DNA of 64,000 bases, taken from positions 232,241 to 296,240 of the forward strand of contig NZ_KE383845.1 of the NCBI RefSeq assembly GCF_000422465.1, given 5' to 3'. Under the pieces are notes generated by a model. The model was not told the DNA's origin, searched no databases, and was given only the letters and a program-made list of their open reading frames with translations. A program made the position numbers and the translations under genes. This DNA is from Paenibacillus harenae DSM 16969 (lineage in GTDB: Bacteria > Bacillota > Bacilli > Paenibacillales > Paenibacillaceae). Positions 1 to 9,941 of this stretch are shown piece after piece; the stretch's first letter is position 1; each line of letters starts with the position of its first letter.

Positions 1-462
1 CATGTATGCGAACGGATTGGATCCGCCGGGGAATAGGAGCCCCTGCTGCGTTTCGTCTAACGATGAATAGATGCCAAAGCAAATCCAATTAATAAGCAGC
101 GTGCTTAGGAACAGGGCAGCGGCTTGCAGAAGACCAAACAGCAGGATAGAAATATACTTGGACAGTAACACTTTGTTGCGGGACCAAGGACGTATAAGAA
201 GCAGCTTAATCGTTCCGCTCGTAAACTCTTCCGCCACGCTGGCCGCCGCAATGACAACGGAGAAGATCGTCAGCAGGACGAACAGAATCATGCTCTCCGT
301 CGATATGACCTCCCACATGGACGTATCTCTTCCGCCAAAGGAAAGCCACATAATCGAGATGAGCAGGGCTGACGCGATAAGAATGGCGAGCATAATCCAA
401 GAGCGTGAACGCTTGTAAATTTTCATGTTTTCGTTACGTACGAGCTGCAGGAAATCACCCAA
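1..462 (-). CDS. ABC-2 type transporter permease, partial
   Basis: Membrane subunit of an ABC exporter; only the first 154 residues lie in the window and the gene continues past the left edge. The start is a TTG at 462 that overlaps the stop of the upstream ATPase gene by 8 bases, with a GGAGGAGA ribosome binding site inside that gene. The visible protein opens with a short basic cytoplasmic stretch, then hydrophobic segments near residues 22-42, 60-80 and 108-132. Between them is the conserved EEFTSGTIKLLL region typical of the BcrB/NatB family of permeases. The overlap shows translational coupling with the ATPase. The exported substrate cannot be told from sequence; lantibiotics, bacitracin-type peptides or sodium are possibilities known for the family. 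Confidence 0.85.
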   Translation of the reverse strand, partial: MGDFLQLVRNENMKIYKRSRSWIMLAILIASALLISIMWLSFGGRDTSMWEVISTESMILFVLLTIFSVVIAAASVAEEFTSGTIKLLLIRPWSRNKVLLSKYISILLFGLLQAAALFLSTLLINWICFGIYSSLDETQQGLLFPGGSNPFAYM

Positions 463-1375
463 TTCTTTCTCCTCCTGTCACTTCCAAAAACTGATCTTCA
501 AGCGACTTCACATGCGTGCGTATGCCGTACACTTTAAAGCCCGCCGACACGAGCAAAGCATTGATTGCCGCCGTGCCATCCCGGTCCGTCTCCACGGCAA
601 TCGCTTGCCCGCCCTCCGGAACCGCCGAATGCCCCGCCGCAAGCAGAGCCTCGACCGCTCCCTGCGGCCGGTCAACCTCTATGATAACGCGCGACTGATC
701 CGTCATGGATCCCGTCCCGCGAATCGTTCTTACGTCGATGAGCTTGCCGTTTTGAATAATCGCCACGCGATCGCACATCAGCTCCATCTCGGCAAGCAGA
801 TGGCTGGATACGAATACGGCGATTCCTTCCTCCTTGGACAGTACGCGCAAGTAATCCCGAAGCTCGCGAATGCCGGCAGGGTCCAGGCCGTTCGTGGGCT
901 CGTCCAGGATAAGCAGCTGCGGCTTATGCAGAATCGCTTGTGCGACGCCGAGCCGCTGCCTCATGCCAAGAGAATAGGTCCTTACTTTATCCTGGATACG
1001 TCCTTCCAGACCGACGAGCTTGACAACCTCATGGACCCGATGTTCCGTAATGCCCGGAATCATTCGCGCGTAATGCTTGAGATTATCGTAGCCGCTCAAA
1101 TATTTATACATTTCCGGATTCTCTACGATAGCTCCGACATAACGGATCGCCTTTTCGTAATCTTTCGCAATACTGTGTCCGTTAATCAGAATTTCGCCTT
1201 CCGTGAGCGACATTAATCCGACCATCATTCGAATCGTCGTCGTTTTGCCTGATCCGTTCGGTCCAAGGAAGCCGAATACTTCTCCTAGCGGCAAATCAAG
1301 CGTAAGCTTATCAATAATCGTTCTTCCGCCAATTCGTTTTGATACATTCTGCAATCTAACGATGGGCTGTACCAT
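455..1375 (-). CDS. ABC transporter ATP-binding protein (BcrA/NatA type)
   Basis: ATPase subunit of an ABC-2 exporter, 306 residues, cytoplasmic and acting with the permease encoded just downstream. Walker A (GPNGSGKTT) lies at residues 38-46, the signature YSLGMRQ at about 134-140, Walker B (LLILDEP) at about 154-160, and the switch His in SSHLL follows. The C-terminal 80 residues form the accessory domain common in this family. I chose the ATG at 1375 because GGAGG sits 7-9 bases before it; an in-frame start 27 bases upstream has no such site. No sensor kinase or regulator is adjacent, so a resistance role is not shown. Confidence 0.92.
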   Translation of the reverse strand: MVQPIVRLQNVSKRIGGRTIIDKLTLDLPLGEVFGFLGPNGSGKTTTIRMMVGLMSLTEGEILINGHSIAKDYEKAIRYVGAIVENPEMYKYLSGYDNLKHYARMIPGITEHRVHEVVKLVGLEGRIQDKVRTYSLGMRQRLGVAQAILHKPQLLILDEPTNGLDPAGIRELRDYLRVLSKEEGIAVFVSSHLLAEMELMCDRVAIIQNGKLIDVRTIRGTGSMTDQSRVIIEVDRPQGAVEALLAAGHSAVPEGGQAIAVETDRDGTAAINALLVSAGFKVYGIRTHVKSLEDQFLEVTGGERIG

Positions 1376-1457
1376 ATCCAAAGCCCTCCTCCACGAGTCC
1401 AAATCCTTTTCATTATATACGATCTAGTAAATGATTGGTAGCAAGCCGAATTTTCAT

Positions 1458-1507
1458 AAAAAAATAAGCCTCTGCTCTACAGCTATTGCCGTAAAACAGA
1501 GACTTAT
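1458..1507 (-). terminator. Rho-independent terminator after the zinc-ribbon gene
   Basis: ATAAGcCTCTG pairs with CAGAGaCTTAT around a loop of roughly 20 bases, and on the minus strand a run of seven T follows. It lies just past the stop at 1520 and ends the operon coming from about 4.2 kb. Confidence 0.75.
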
Positions 1508-1519
1508 ACGGTTCTTCCG

Positions 1520-1771
1520 CTAATAGGATTGCATCGCTTGCTCGGCGGCTTTCGCTTCTGCGCGCAGGAACATTTTATAGTGATAGTTATTGGTCTTGCC
1601 CGATGAACCCGAAATCGAATCTTCCTTATCATGCTGTATACTGCACGTTAAGCAATAACCCATGGGGTGCACCACCTGGAAAAATCCTGTTCGAAATAAA
1701 ATGTCCGCATCAGGACTTGCAACCATCTCTCCACAACTGACACAATAAAAACGGTCCTTTAAACGCATCAT
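1520..1771 (-). CDS. Small zinc-ribbon-like protein of unknown function
   Basis: An 83-residue cytoplasmic protein that I do not recognise. Two CxxC pairs, at residues 10/13 and 40/43, suggest one structural zinc site. The C-terminal third is charged and contains SISGSSGKTNNYHYK followed by a lysine- and alanine-rich helix. A GGGAGCG ribosome binding site precedes the ATG at 1771. It is the last gene before a terminator and lies 69 bases after the signal-peptidase-like gene, so it probably belongs to that transcript. No enzymatic motif is visible; a small regulatory or protein-binding role would be a guess. Confidence 0.6.
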   Translation of the reverse strand: MMRLKDRFYCVSCGEMVASPDADILFRTGFFQVVHPMGYCLTCSIQHDKEDSISGSSGKTNNYHYKMFLRAEAKAAEQAMQSY

Positions 1772-1840
1772 CCGATAGATCGCTCCCTCTCTCTTTCGTA
1801 ATGATTGTTCAGGAATCTCATTCCCGTGCAGCTCTATGTA

Positions 1841-2305
1841 TTATGTTGTAGAGGTTCCATCCTTCCTGCGCAGGGCGGCCCACCTGGACAGCTTAGACCA
1901 GAATGGGACCTGCAGGACTGCCGTCTCCAATAACCTCGATTTCCAATGATTCGTATAGACGATCTTCCCTTCACGATGAATAGCGGCCAATTTCCCGATG
2001 ATGCGGGAGAACGTCACGGGCTGCTCCGGCTTATCGCATGCATCGCCCCGGAATATATATTGCGCCGGCTGCTGCCCATCAACTTCAATCTCAATAAGTC
2101 GGTAGAGCAGAAGGCACCCTTCATTGTTTGCAAATAAGCATACGTCGCCAATTTGCAGCTCCTCTTCCCGAACCCGGCCGAACGTTGACATATTTCCTTC
2201 GCGGATCAAGGGAAACATGTCATTGCCATAGCATGTTATATCGATTGTTCCTTGAAGCTTAATGACATTCGCAACAATGACGGCCAACTCATTCCGGTTG
2301 ATCAT
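1841..2305 (-). CDS. S24/S26 signal-peptidase-like protein lacking the catalytic serine
   Basis: A 154-residue protein with the fold signature of the S24/S26 (LexA/signal peptidase) family. The box normally reading GxSMxPxLxxGD is here GNDMFPLIREGN at residues 27-38, so the nucleophile Ser is Asp. The later box that carries His in SipW-type enzymes reads LYRL at 67-70 (Tyr instead of His), while the final GD of that family is kept in FRGDAC. I see no convincing N-terminal membrane anchor. It is therefore probably not a protease; a binding or scaffold role is inference. I chose the second ATG (2305), 8 bases after AGGAG; an ATG two codons earlier sits too close. The gene starts about a dozen bases after the ManC-like gene ends, so the two are co-transcribed. 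Confidence 0.7.
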   Translation of the reverse strand: MINRNELAVIVANVIKLQGTIDITCYGNDMFPLIREGNMSTFGRVREEELQIGDVCLFANNEGCLLLYRLIEIEVDGQQPAQYIFRGDACDKPEQPVTFSRIIGKLAAIHREGKIVYTNHWKSRLLETAVLQVPFWSKLSRWAALRRKDGTSTT

Positions 2306-2316
2306 CCTCATTTCTC

Positions 2317-3699
2317 CTACACCAGGTTTAATTGACTTATAATGTCATCCCAAGCGATGCCGAGACGGATAATATCATCCTCTTCCACTTCTTCGCCGAT
2401 TTGCACCTCGATAAGCTCGATATCCGTAACGGCGCGCAGGCTGTGTCTTGCCCGTTCCGGTATTTCTATAGACTCGCCTGCCGTTACGCGGCGACAAGTC
2501 TCATTCACCAGCGCTTCTCCTTCTCCCGACAACAGCGTCCATGCTTCCTTGCGTTTGAAATGCATCTGGTAGCTGATATTCTGGCCTGCGGATATGAACA
2601 ATCTTTTCGTTACCATTCGTAAGCCTGAAGATAGTACGGATGTTTCCATAACCCTCGAATGGCCCCAGCGCCGTTCCTTATACTTCGGTCTTTCATTCAT
2701 CGCATGAAGCTTGGCGTTCACGATCGACTCCGCGTCCTTGCTTGTCACGAGAATGCCGTCCGGACTCGCGGCTACGATGACATGGTTTAAACCGATGACG
2801 GTAATCGGAATGTCCAGCTCATTGAACAACTGGGATTGCACGCAATCTGCGGCGACCTCGCCTAGACCCTTTCGCTCGATGGATATTTCCTCGGATAAAG
2901 ATTTCCAGGAACCTAGGTCTTTCCATGCTCCCTCGTAACGAACGACGGACCGGGATCGCGCTGCTTCCGTAACCTCAGCCTCAAATCCAGATTTCGAAAG
3001 CTTGCCAAACTGCTTATACAGCTCTTCGTAATGAATGGACAGCCCGCGCTCCATAAGGATCGAAATCATATAATCCAGTTGAAAAGCATAAACGCCGGTG
3101 TTCCAGAGCGCTCCTTCATCGACTAACCGCTTCGCTTCCGACGTGTACGGCTTTTCTTTGAAATCCTTCACTTTGCGCTCATTCATGCCTGCATCGTCAA
3201 CATTCCGCTCAGGCTCGGGCAAAATATATCCGTACTGATCGGACGGGTATTCAGGCCTTGTCCCAACCATAAGCAGGTCCGACTTGCTCTCCCGCAGCAG
3301 CTTGGGCAAGCTTCTTATACAGGAATAAAACTCACTTTCAGCATATGCGTCGACCGGCATAATAATGACGGTTTCGCTTAGAGATACCCCGGCAATCGAA
3401 TACAAATAAGCAGCTGCAAGCGCCACTGCCGGAAAGGTGTCTCTTTGTTCGGGTTCCATTATGATAGGCGCATTGCTTCCCGCCTGCCTTTGCGCCAATT
3501 CCGCTTGCTGACGACATGTCGATATCCATGTATGCTGTCTAAGATCCGATTCCTCAAGCTGTCTCCACACCCGCTGCAGCATCGATTCCATTTCGCCGTG
3601 CGGTCCTTCCAGGACGGATAAATATTGCTTCGCGCGATAACAATTGGATAATGGCCATAATCTCTTCCCGGATCCGCCTGATAATAAAACAATTTTCAA
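2317..3699 (-). CDS. manC: Mannose-1-phosphate guanylyltransferase / mannose-6-phosphate isomerase-like (ManC type)
   Basis: Makes GDP-mannose from mannose-1-phosphate and GTP for surface polysaccharides. The 460 residues begin with the nucleotidyltransferase signature LLSGGSGKRLWP at 5-16, followed by the family's KQYL segment. A middle portion contains KEKP (sugar-phosphate binding) and WNTGVYAF. The last 110 residues form a cupin domain like that of type II phosphomannose isomerases (HFKRKEAWTLLSGEGE). Length matches bifunctional ManC/AlgA enzymes. The start is a TTG at 3699 placed 9 bases after GGAGGG; an ATG just before it runs into a stop after two codons. It follows the PilZ gene by 26 bases. 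Whether the isomerase half is active cannot be judged here. Confidence 0.85.
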   Translation of the reverse strand: MKIVLLSGGSGKRLWPLSNCYRAKQYLSVLEGPHGEMESMLQRVWRQLEESDLRQHTWISTCRQQAELAQRQAGSNAPIIMEPEQRDTFPAVALAAAYLYSIAGVSLSETVIIMPVDAYAESEFYSCIRSLPKLLRESKSDLLMVGTRPEYPSDQYGYILPEPERNVDDAGMNERKVKDFKEKPYTSEAKRLVDEGALWNTGVYAFQLDYMISILMERGLSIHYEELYKQFGKLSKSGFEAEVTEAARSRSVVRYEGAWKDLGSWKSLSEEISIERKGLGEVAADCVQSQLFNELDIPITVIGLNHVIVAASPDGILVTSKDAESIVNAKLHAMNERPKYKERRWGHSRVMETSVLSSGLRMVTKRLFISAGQNISYQMHFKRKEAWTLLSGEGEALVNETCRRVTAGESIEIPERARHSLRAVTDIELIEVQIGEEVEEDDIIRLGIAWDDIISQLNLV

Positions 3700-3725
3700 A
3701 TCATGCGTCCCTCCTTATAAATAGG

Positions 3726-4166
3726 CTAACCCCCGAATTTTTTTCGCTTAAGAGGCGACATTCTGTTGTAGACATAATGAATTCTTTGCTGCTCAGGCTG
3801 CCTGTCCAGCAGCAACTGATTCATGGCTCCTATTATGAATGAGCGAAGCGTATCCGAGCATTCGAATATAACGCCGTGCGCAAATTGTTTATCATGGCTT
3901 CTACGCCAGACAATTCTTCCCTGCACATGGATGTGGATATTCGATAGAACCATGCGAAGCTCAACCAAATAATTGCTCTGTACCGGCAGCTGCAGTTCAG
4001 ATACAAAGCATAAGCCGCTTGGGCTCATGTCCAGCAGTTGAACCGTCTTCGTTGCTTGCGTTAAGAGATGCCCGTTCACGCCTGCGAGTCTAAGTTCTGC
4101 TTTTGCGCCTTCCGTGAAGCCTAGCCTGATGTGAGCACGCGCGTCCTTATACAAATATGTCGACAT
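3726..4166 (-). CDS. PilZ domain protein (putative cyclic-di-GMP effector)
   Basis: A 146-residue cytoplasmic protein. The PilZ core is recognisable by LLDMSPSGLCF at 44-54, matching the family's (D/N)xSxxG motif, followed by beta strands ending in the IVWRR and HGVIFE segments typical of the barrel. The usual RxxxR half of the cyclic-di-GMP site is not clear in the N-terminal part, where only spaced arginines are found, so ligand binding is uncertain. GGAGG precedes the ATG. It is the first gene of the group with the ManC-like enzyme, which suggests a link between second-messenger signalling and polysaccharide synthesis; that link is inference. Confidence 0.75.
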   Translation of the reverse strand: MSTYLYKDARAHIRLGFTEGAKAELRLAGVNGHLLTQATKTVQLLDMSPSGLCFVSELQLPVQSNYLVELRMVLSNIHIHVQGRIVWRRSHDKQFAHGVIFECSDTLRSFIIGAMNQLLLDRQPEQQRIHYVYNRMSPLKRKKFGG

Positions 4167-4312
4167 ACGTCAGTCCTCCAACAAAGATTCATCAGCGAGC
4201 ATCTGAGTATCATCACCTTCAAAGAATAGTACTATTATTATACCCGAGCAGGCAGATAGATAATGTCGGTTAATAGGCGCGGCTTTGTTCTAATTTCGAG
4301 GGTTTTTGTCGA

Positions 4313-4365
4313 AAAATAAAAAGGACTGTCACCTGAGGCGGTTAATCTGCCTCAGGCAACAGTCC
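4313..4365 (-). terminator. Rho-independent terminator of gltB
   Basis: Two nested perfect arms, GGACTGT/ACAGTCC and CTGAGGC/GCCTCAG, form a long hairpin just past the gltB stop. On the minus strand it is followed by a T-rich run. Confidence 0.9.
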
Positions 4366-4402
4366 ATATTGAATAAAAACTCAACTTATTACATGTTTCG
4401 GA

Positions 4403-7400
4403 TTACTTCCCGCCTGCGCGGGCAAGCTCTCTCTTGTTCGCCTCGAAGGCTGCAAGCAATGCCGCTTCGCCTTTCAAGCCGGTATCCTCAGCTTTTCGGA
4501 TTTGCTCAAGCATCCGTTTGTAGTCCTTCGGAATAACCTTAACGAATTTAGAAATCGATGCTACCCAATCATTCAACACGCGAGCGCCTGCCGCGCTGTC
4601 CGTGTATTTGACATGATTTTCAATCAAGCTGCGAAGCTCCGCAATTTCCTCGGCATCCTCAGGCCGCTCCAGCAATACCATCTCTAAATTGCAATGGTTG
4701 TAGAAGTCGCCTCTCTCATCGAGAACATAGGCGACGCCGCCTGACATACCCGCGCCAAAGTTGCGTCCCGTACCGCCGAGGATGACAACGCGTCCGCCCG
4801 TCATATATTCACAGCCGTGGTCGCCCACGCCCTCTACGACTACTTGAGCGCCGCTGTTGCGCACCGCAAAACGTTCGCCTGCTACGCCGCGGATATAAGC
4901 CTGGCCGCTTGTAGCGCCGTAGAGTGCCGTATTGCCGATAATGACGTTCTCTTCCGCAACGAAAGTTGCTTTCGGCGATGGTGCAACAATGATTTTACCG
5001 CCCGACAGTCCCTTGCCGAAGTAGTCATTCGAGTCGCCTTCAATCGAAAGCGTAATGCCGTTCGGCACGAAAGCGCCAAAGCTTTGTCCGGCCGTTCCGA
5101 CGAAGTGGAACGAGATCGTATCCTCCGGCAAGCCTGCTGCGCCGTAACGGCGGGTCACTTCGCTGCCGAGAATCGTGCCGACAACGCGATTCGTGTTCAG
5201 AATCGGGAATGTGCCGCGTACGCGCTCCCCGCTCTCAAGGGCCGGCTGCGCGAATGGTACGAGCTTCTGTCTGTCAAGCGACAGCTCGAGACCGTGATTT
5301 TGCTCCTGGATGTTGTAACGCACCGCATCCTTCGGCAGATCCGCCTCATACAACATACCGGAAAGGTCGATGCCCTTCACCTTGTAATGCTCACGCAGCT
5401 GCTTGGTTTCAAGCATATCTACGCGGCCGACCATTTCCTGAATCGTACGGAAGCCAAGCTCAGCCATAATCTCGCGCAGCTCTTCCGCTATGAAGCGCAG
5501 GTAGTTGACGACATGGCTAGGGTCGCCCATAAACTTCTTGCGAAGCTCCGGATTCTGCGTCGCAACGCCCACCGGACAAGTATCCAGCTGACATACGCGC
5601 ATCATGATACAACCAAGCACGATGAGCGGAGCAGTCGAGAAGCCATATTCTTCGGCTCCCAGAAGGACTGCAATCGCCACGTCGCGGCCGTTCATCATTT
5701 TGCCGTCCGTCTCGAGCACGACGCGATCGCGCAGATTGTTCAGCATGAGCGTTTGGTGCGTCTCAGCAAGACCAAGCTCCCACGGCAATCCCGCGTGACG
5801 GATCGATCCCATAGGGGATGCGCCCGTACCGCCGTCATAGCCGCTGACCATAATGACGTCCGCGCGGCCTTTCGCCACACCTGTCGCAATCGTACCGACG
5901 CCGACGCCGGATACGAGCTTCACGTTAATGCGAGCGCGCGGGTTCGCGTTCTTCAGGTCATGAACAAGCTCCGCCAAGTCCTCGATCGAATAAATATCGT
6001 GATGCGGAGGAGGCGAGATGAGTCCTACGCCCGGCGTCGAGCCGCGAACCTCGGCAACCCATGGATATACTTTCAGGCCAGGCAGCTGTCCGCCTTCGCC
6101 AGGCTTCGCGCCCTGAGCCATCTTGATTTGAATTTCATCCGCATTGACAAGGTAGTTGCTCGTAACGCCGAATCGGCCGGAGGCAACCTGCTTGATCGCG
6201 CTGCGTCTGGAATCGCCGTTCGCATCCGGAACGAAACGAGCCGGATCTTCCCCGCCTTCGCCCGTATTCGATTTGCCGCCGAGACGGTTCATCGCGATCG
6301 CCAGGCTTTCGTGTGCTTCCTTGCTGATCGAGCCGAATGACATCGCCCCGGTTTTGAACCGTTTGACGATCGAATCGACCGATTCCACTTCTTCAAGCGG
6401 CACGGACTTGCGTCCCTCTTTGAATTGAAGCAGGGAACGAAGCGTCAGATGCTTCTTATTCTCGCCTTGAATGAGCGACGAAAATTTCTTGTAAAGCTTG
6501 TAATCGTTCGTCCGCGAAGCCATTTGCAGCGTATGGATCGTCTGCGGCGTGTACAGATGGTCTTCTCCGTCTTTGCGCCATTGGTATTCGCCGCCGGAAT
6601 CAAGCTCCTTCTCTCCGCCTTCTTGCTCTGCGAACGCCCGGTTATGATGCTTCAGCGTCTCTTCGGCGATAACATCCAGTCCAATGCCGCCGATCCGGGA
6701 AGGAGTCCAGGTGAAGTACTCGTTAATAACATCCTCTTTCAAGCCGAGCGCCTCGAAGATTTGCGCGCCACGGTAAGATTGAATCGTTGAAATACCCATT
6801 TTGGATAATATTTTGATAACGCCTTTGGTAGCGGCTTTAATAAAGTTCTTGACGGCCTTCTCATGCGAAATGCCGCGAAGCATTCCTTGACGGATCATAT
6901 CGTCAAGCGTCTCGAACGCAAGGTACGGGTTAACAGCGTTTACGCCGTAGCCGAGCAGCAGCGCAAAGTGGTGCACCTCGCGCGGTTCGCCCGATTCAAG
7001 CAGGATTGCAACCTTCGTCCTGGTGCCTTGGCGGATAAGATGGTGATGCAGCGCCGATACGGCCAGCAGTGCCGGGATAGCGGCATTATCCTTGTCAACT
7101 CCGCGGTCGGACAAGATCAGAAGGTTATGTCCCTTGCTAATTACACGGTCCGCCGCTTCGCACATTTGCGTAATTGCTGCGCGCAGTCCTACCTCGCCTT
7201 GGCCGGCCGGGAAAAAGATCGGAAGCGTAATCGAGCGGAATCCCGGGCGGCGCACATGGCGAAGCTTCGCGAATTGCTCGTTAGACAAGATCGGCGTATC
7301 CAATTTGATATGGCGGCAGCTCTCCGGCTCCGGATTAAGCAGATTGCGCTCAGGTCCGATCGTCGTGCCCGTTGCCGTAATAATCTCTTCGCGAATCGCG

Positions 7401-9007
7401 TCAATCGGCGGATTCGTTACTTGAGCGAACAATTGCTTGAAGTAGTTGTACAGCCGCTGAGGACGCTCAGACAATACGGCTAGCGGCGCGTCGTAGCCCA
7501 TCGAGCCGATCGGTTCCGCTCCGCTGCCGGCCATAGGCTCGAGCACTTTGCGGATATCCTCGAACGTGTAGCCGAACGCCTGCTGCCTCAATTGTACGGT
7601 CGCGTGATCGGGCTCCGGCAGCTCCGGCGCATCCGGCAGCTCCTCAAGATCGACGAGATGCTCGTTCAGCCATTCGCGGTAAGGATGCTCCGTCTCGATT
7701 TCCTTCTTCACTTCCTCATCGGAAATGATGCGGCCCTGCTCCGTATCGACGAGCAGAATGCGACCTGGACGCAGACGGTCCTTGTATAAAATATCCTCCG
7801 GAGGAAGCTCAACCGTACCCGCTTCGGAACCAAGGATGATATGATCGTCCTTCGTTACATAATAACGGGCCGGACGAAGTCCGTTCCGGTCAAGCACCGC
7901 GCCGATCTTCACGCCATCCGTGAAGCCGAGCGCCGCAGGTCCGTCCCATGGCTCCATCAACGTGCTGTGATATTCATAGAAAGCTTTGCGCTTGTCGCTC
8001 ATGCTCTCATGATTGGACCATGGCTCAGGCACCATCATCATGGCGGCATGCGCCATCGAACGGCCGGACAGGAACAGGAACTCAAGCGTGTTGTCAAACA
8101 TCGCCGTATCGGAGCCGTCCGGATTGATGATCGGTTTGATTTTCTCCAGGTCGTCGCCGAACAATTCGGTTGCGAACAGCGTCTGGCGGGCATGCATCCA
8201 GTTCACGTTGCCGCGCAGCGTATTGATCTCCCCGTTATGAATCATGTAATGGAACGGATGCGCGCGCTCCCAGCTCGGGAACGTATTCGTGCTGAAACGG
8301 GAGTGGACAAGCGCCATCGCCGATACGACCGACTCGTCGTTAAGCTCCGTGTAGAACGAACGGACCTGCTCCGTCGTCAGCATGCCTTTGTAAACGATCT
8401 TCCTCGAGGATAAGCTCGAGAAGTAGAACATATTGCCGCCTTCCTTGCCGGCATAACGAATCGCAAGCTCTGCGCGCTTACGGATAACATATAATTTACG
8501 CTCGAATGCCATATTATCCTTCAAGCTGTCGTTCTTGCCGATAAACAGCTGACGGACATAAGGCTTCACGGCTAAAGCGGACTCACCGAGCTTCTCGTCA
8601 TTCGTCGGGACAGTACGCCATCCGATCACCGATTGGTTCTCTTCCTGAACGATTGATTCCACTTCACGCTCGATTGCGCTGCGGGCATCTTCATCATGCG
8701 GCATAAAAATCATGCCTGCGGCATATTGTCCTTCTTGCGGGAGCTCAATTTCCTGTTTCTTCAACTCGGATGCAAAAAAGGCGTGAGGGATTTGCAGCAA
8801 AATACCTGCTCCGTCTCCCGTATTCGGTTCGCTGCCTTGACCGCCGCGATGCTCCATGTTCTCGAGCAGCATCAGCGCCTGGCGGATGACCTTATGCGAC
8901 TTGACTCCCTTGATGTTGGCCACAAAGCCCATGCCGCAAGCGTCTTTCTCGAATTGCGGATCATAAAGTCCTTGCTTCGGCGGCAATCCCAAAACATGTT
9001 CTTTCAT
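4403..9007 (-). CDS. gltB: Glutamate synthase large subunit (GltB/GltA)
   Basis: Makes two glutamates from glutamine and 2-oxoglutarate in ammonium assimilation. The 1,534 residues have the family's order: a class II glutamine amidotransferase domain with the nucleophile Cys in KDACGMGF at residue 24 (normally exposed by removal of a short propeptide), the central domain, the FMN-binding synthase domain with GEGGEDP, the 3Fe-4S cluster segment [12 protein letters not shown], and a C-terminal glycine-rich beta helix (GAGMSGG). I chose the ATG at 9007, giving the normal short propeptide; an upstream in-frame TTG at 9115 adds 36 unlikely residues. The small subunit gene gltD is not next to it on either side; a separate locus must supply electrons from NADPH. 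Confidence 0.97.
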   Translation of the reverse strand: MKEHVLGLPPKQGLYDPQFEKDACGMGFVANIKGVKSHKVIRQALMLLENMEHRGGQGSEPNTGDGAGILLQIPHAFFASELKKQEIELPQEGQYAAGMIFMPHDEDARSAIEREVESIVQEENQSVIGWRTVPTNDEKLGESALAVKPYVRQLFIGKNDSLKDNMAFERKLYVIRKRAELAIRYAGKEGGNMFYFSSLSSRKIVYKGMLTTEQVRSFYTELNDESVVSAMALVHSRFSTNTFPSWERAHPFHYMIHNGEINTLRGNVNWMHARQTLFATELFGDDLEKIKPIINPDGSDTAMFDNTLEFLFLSGRSMAHAAMMMVPEPWSNHESMSDKRKAFYEYHSTLMEPWDGPAALGFTDGVKIGAVLDRNGLRPARYYVTKDDHIILGSEAGTVELPPEDILYKDRLRPGRILLVDTEQGRIISDEEVKKEIETEHPYREWLNEHLVDLEELPDAPELPEPDHATVQLRQQAFGYTFEDIRKVLEPMAGSGAEPIGSMGYDAPLAVLSERPQRLYNYFKQLFAQVTNPPIDAIREEIITATGTTIGPERNLLNPEPESCRHIKLDTPILSNEQFAKLRHVRRPGFRSITLPIFFPAGQGEVGLRAAITQMCEAADRVISKGHNLLILSDRGVDKDNAAIPALLAVSALHHHLIRQGTRTKVAILLESGEPREVHHFALLLGYGVNAVNPYLAFETLDDMIRQGMLRGISHEKAVKNFIKAATKGVIKILSKMGISTIQSYRGAQIFEALGLKEDVINEYFTWTPSRIGGIGLDVIAEETLKHHNRAFAEQEGGEKELDSGGEYQWRKDGEDHLYTPQTIHTLQMASRTNDYKLYKKFSSLIQGENKKHLTLRSLLQFKEGRKSVPLEEVESVDSIVKRFKTGAMSFGSISKEAHESLAIAMNRLGGKSNTGEGGEDPARFVPDANGDSRRSAIKQVASGRFGVTSNYLVNADEIQIKMAQGAKPGEGGQLPGLKVYPWVAEVRGSTPGVGLISPPPHHDIYSIEDLAELVHDLKNANPRARINVKLVSGVGVGTIATGVAKGRADVIMVSGYDGGTGASPMGSIRHAGLPWELGLAETHQTLMLNNLRDRVVLETDGKMMNGRDVAIAVLLGAEEYGFSTAPLIVLGCIMMRVCQLDTCPVGVATQNPELRKKFMGDPSHVVNYLRFIAEELREIMAELGFRTIQEMVGRVDMLETKQLREHYKVKGIDLSGMLYEADLPKDAVRYNIQEQNHGLELSLDRQKLVPFAQPALESGERVRGTFPILNTNRVVGTILGSEVTRRYGAAGLPEDTISFHFVGTAGQSFGAFVPNGITLSIEGDSNDYFGKGLSGGKIIVAPSPKATFVAEENVIIGNTALYGATSGQAYIRGVAGERFAVRNSGAQVVVEGVGDHGCEYMTGGRVVILGGTGRNFGAGMSGGVAYVLDERGDFYNHCNLEMVLLERPEDAEEIAELRSLIENHVKYTDSAAGARVLNDWVASISKFVKVIPKDYKRMLEQIRKAEDTGLKGEAALLAAFEANKRELARAGGK

Positions 9008-9130
9008 TGTGTGCAACCTTTCTGTGAGGAGATTTTCATAACCTAAACGGATTGGCGGCACCGCTTCCGAGCGCTTCCGTCTAGTTAACCATATACCGGG
9101 CCTATACCGCGACAATGCGATTATTATATT

Positions 9131-9159
9131 ATTTTAACACCAGGCCAAAACGGAATCAA
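9131..9159 (-). promoter_or_regulatory. gltB: Probable sigma-A promoter of gltB
   Basis: On the minus strand TTGATT is separated by 17 bases from TAAAAT, about 125 bases before the gltB ATG. I looked for a GlnR/TnrA-type palindrome around it and found none that was convincing. Confidence 0.55.
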
Positions 9160-9325
9160 TTTAATATTTTCATAATTGTTTGCACTTTTTTACGACTTGC
9201 GCAACCGGCACAAGCCTGACTGGCTCGGCAATTTTGCGACCGCTTCCCCTGTGGATTAGCGAAGGGGCAAAGGTTATGTCCAGGTTGAATCGTAAGTTCA
9301 AGGAAACAATCGCTCTCCCGCTTCT

Positions 9326-9721
9326 TTATTTATACTCCTGCTGAAGCTGCCGCATTTGCTCCAGCCCCTTGGCCGCCCAGCGCTGCAAGCGGTCGAGCGC
9401 GGCGATCTCCGCCTCTGCGGCAGCCCTCAACGATTCCTTATAATCGGGGACGGTTCCGGTGAACCGGCTGATATCCCGCAGCGGCACCGTTGTTTTCTCC
9501 GTATAACTGAGCGCCCGCCGCTCATGAAACATAGGAACATCCGGATCGTACGGATGATGCAGATCGCCCTGCTCCGGATGCTTGAGAACGGCCAGCACCT
9601 TCACAATCGCCCTCGGCCCGATTAATTCGATCAGCTCTCCCGCATACTGGCCGGAGCGAACCTCCGCTCTGACCAAATCTCCAATCTGGATGTCTCGTAT
9701 ATTCTCATTTATCTTCTCCAT
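9326..9721 (-). CDS. kapB: Kinase-associated protein B (KapB)
   Basis: A 131-residue protein matching KapB of Bacillus, a factor needed for KinB signalling into the sporulation phosphorelay. The central block KVLAVLKHPEQGDLHHP and the following FHERRAL and VPDYKESL segments are the conserved core of that family. The protein has no lipobox at its N-terminus, so it looks cytoplasmic. It stands alone, transcribed away from the glycosyltransferase gene. A KinB-like kinase is encoded in the same window near 44 kb, a possible partner by analogy with Bacillus. The start ATG at 9721 is the only sensible one. Confidence 0.85.
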   Translation of the reverse strand: MEKINENIRDIQIGDLVRAEVRSGQYAGELIELIGPRAIVKVLAVLKHPEQGDLHHPYDPDVPMFHERRALSYTEKTTVPLRDISRFTGTVPDYKESLRAAAEAEIAALDRLQRWAAKGLEQMRQLQQEYK

Positions 9722-9941
9722 TACGCAATCCCTCGCTTTTTTAAAAGTATTTGCTTGTATTTGAAATTAGCCTTTTTGTGAAATATATGTAAATATAGTT
9801 AGCTCAAGGAAAACATATCTTACATATATCCCCGTGTTGAGATAGGATAAATGATCCACCGCGGTTTTCGCAAGCGGATAGGATTTGCTTGTGTTACTCG
9901 CTCCTGCATCGTAATATGGAAATAGAAAAGTGGGTGGAAAA

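Noticed and set aside
425-1216. Long plus-strand reading frame opposite the ABC transporter ATPase gene
   Set aside because: It lies antisense to a clear ATPase with Walker motifs, has no family resemblance and no ribosome binding site; it is a codon-bias shadow.
4817-6340. 507-codon plus-strand reading frame opposite gltB
   Set aside because: Fully antisense to gltB, arginine- and alanine-rich as expected for a GC-rich shadow frame, with no recognisable motif.
9160-9325. GlnR/TnrA or GltC binding site upstream of gltB
   Set aside because: I looked for TGTNA-N7-TNACA and related palindromes and found only poor matches.
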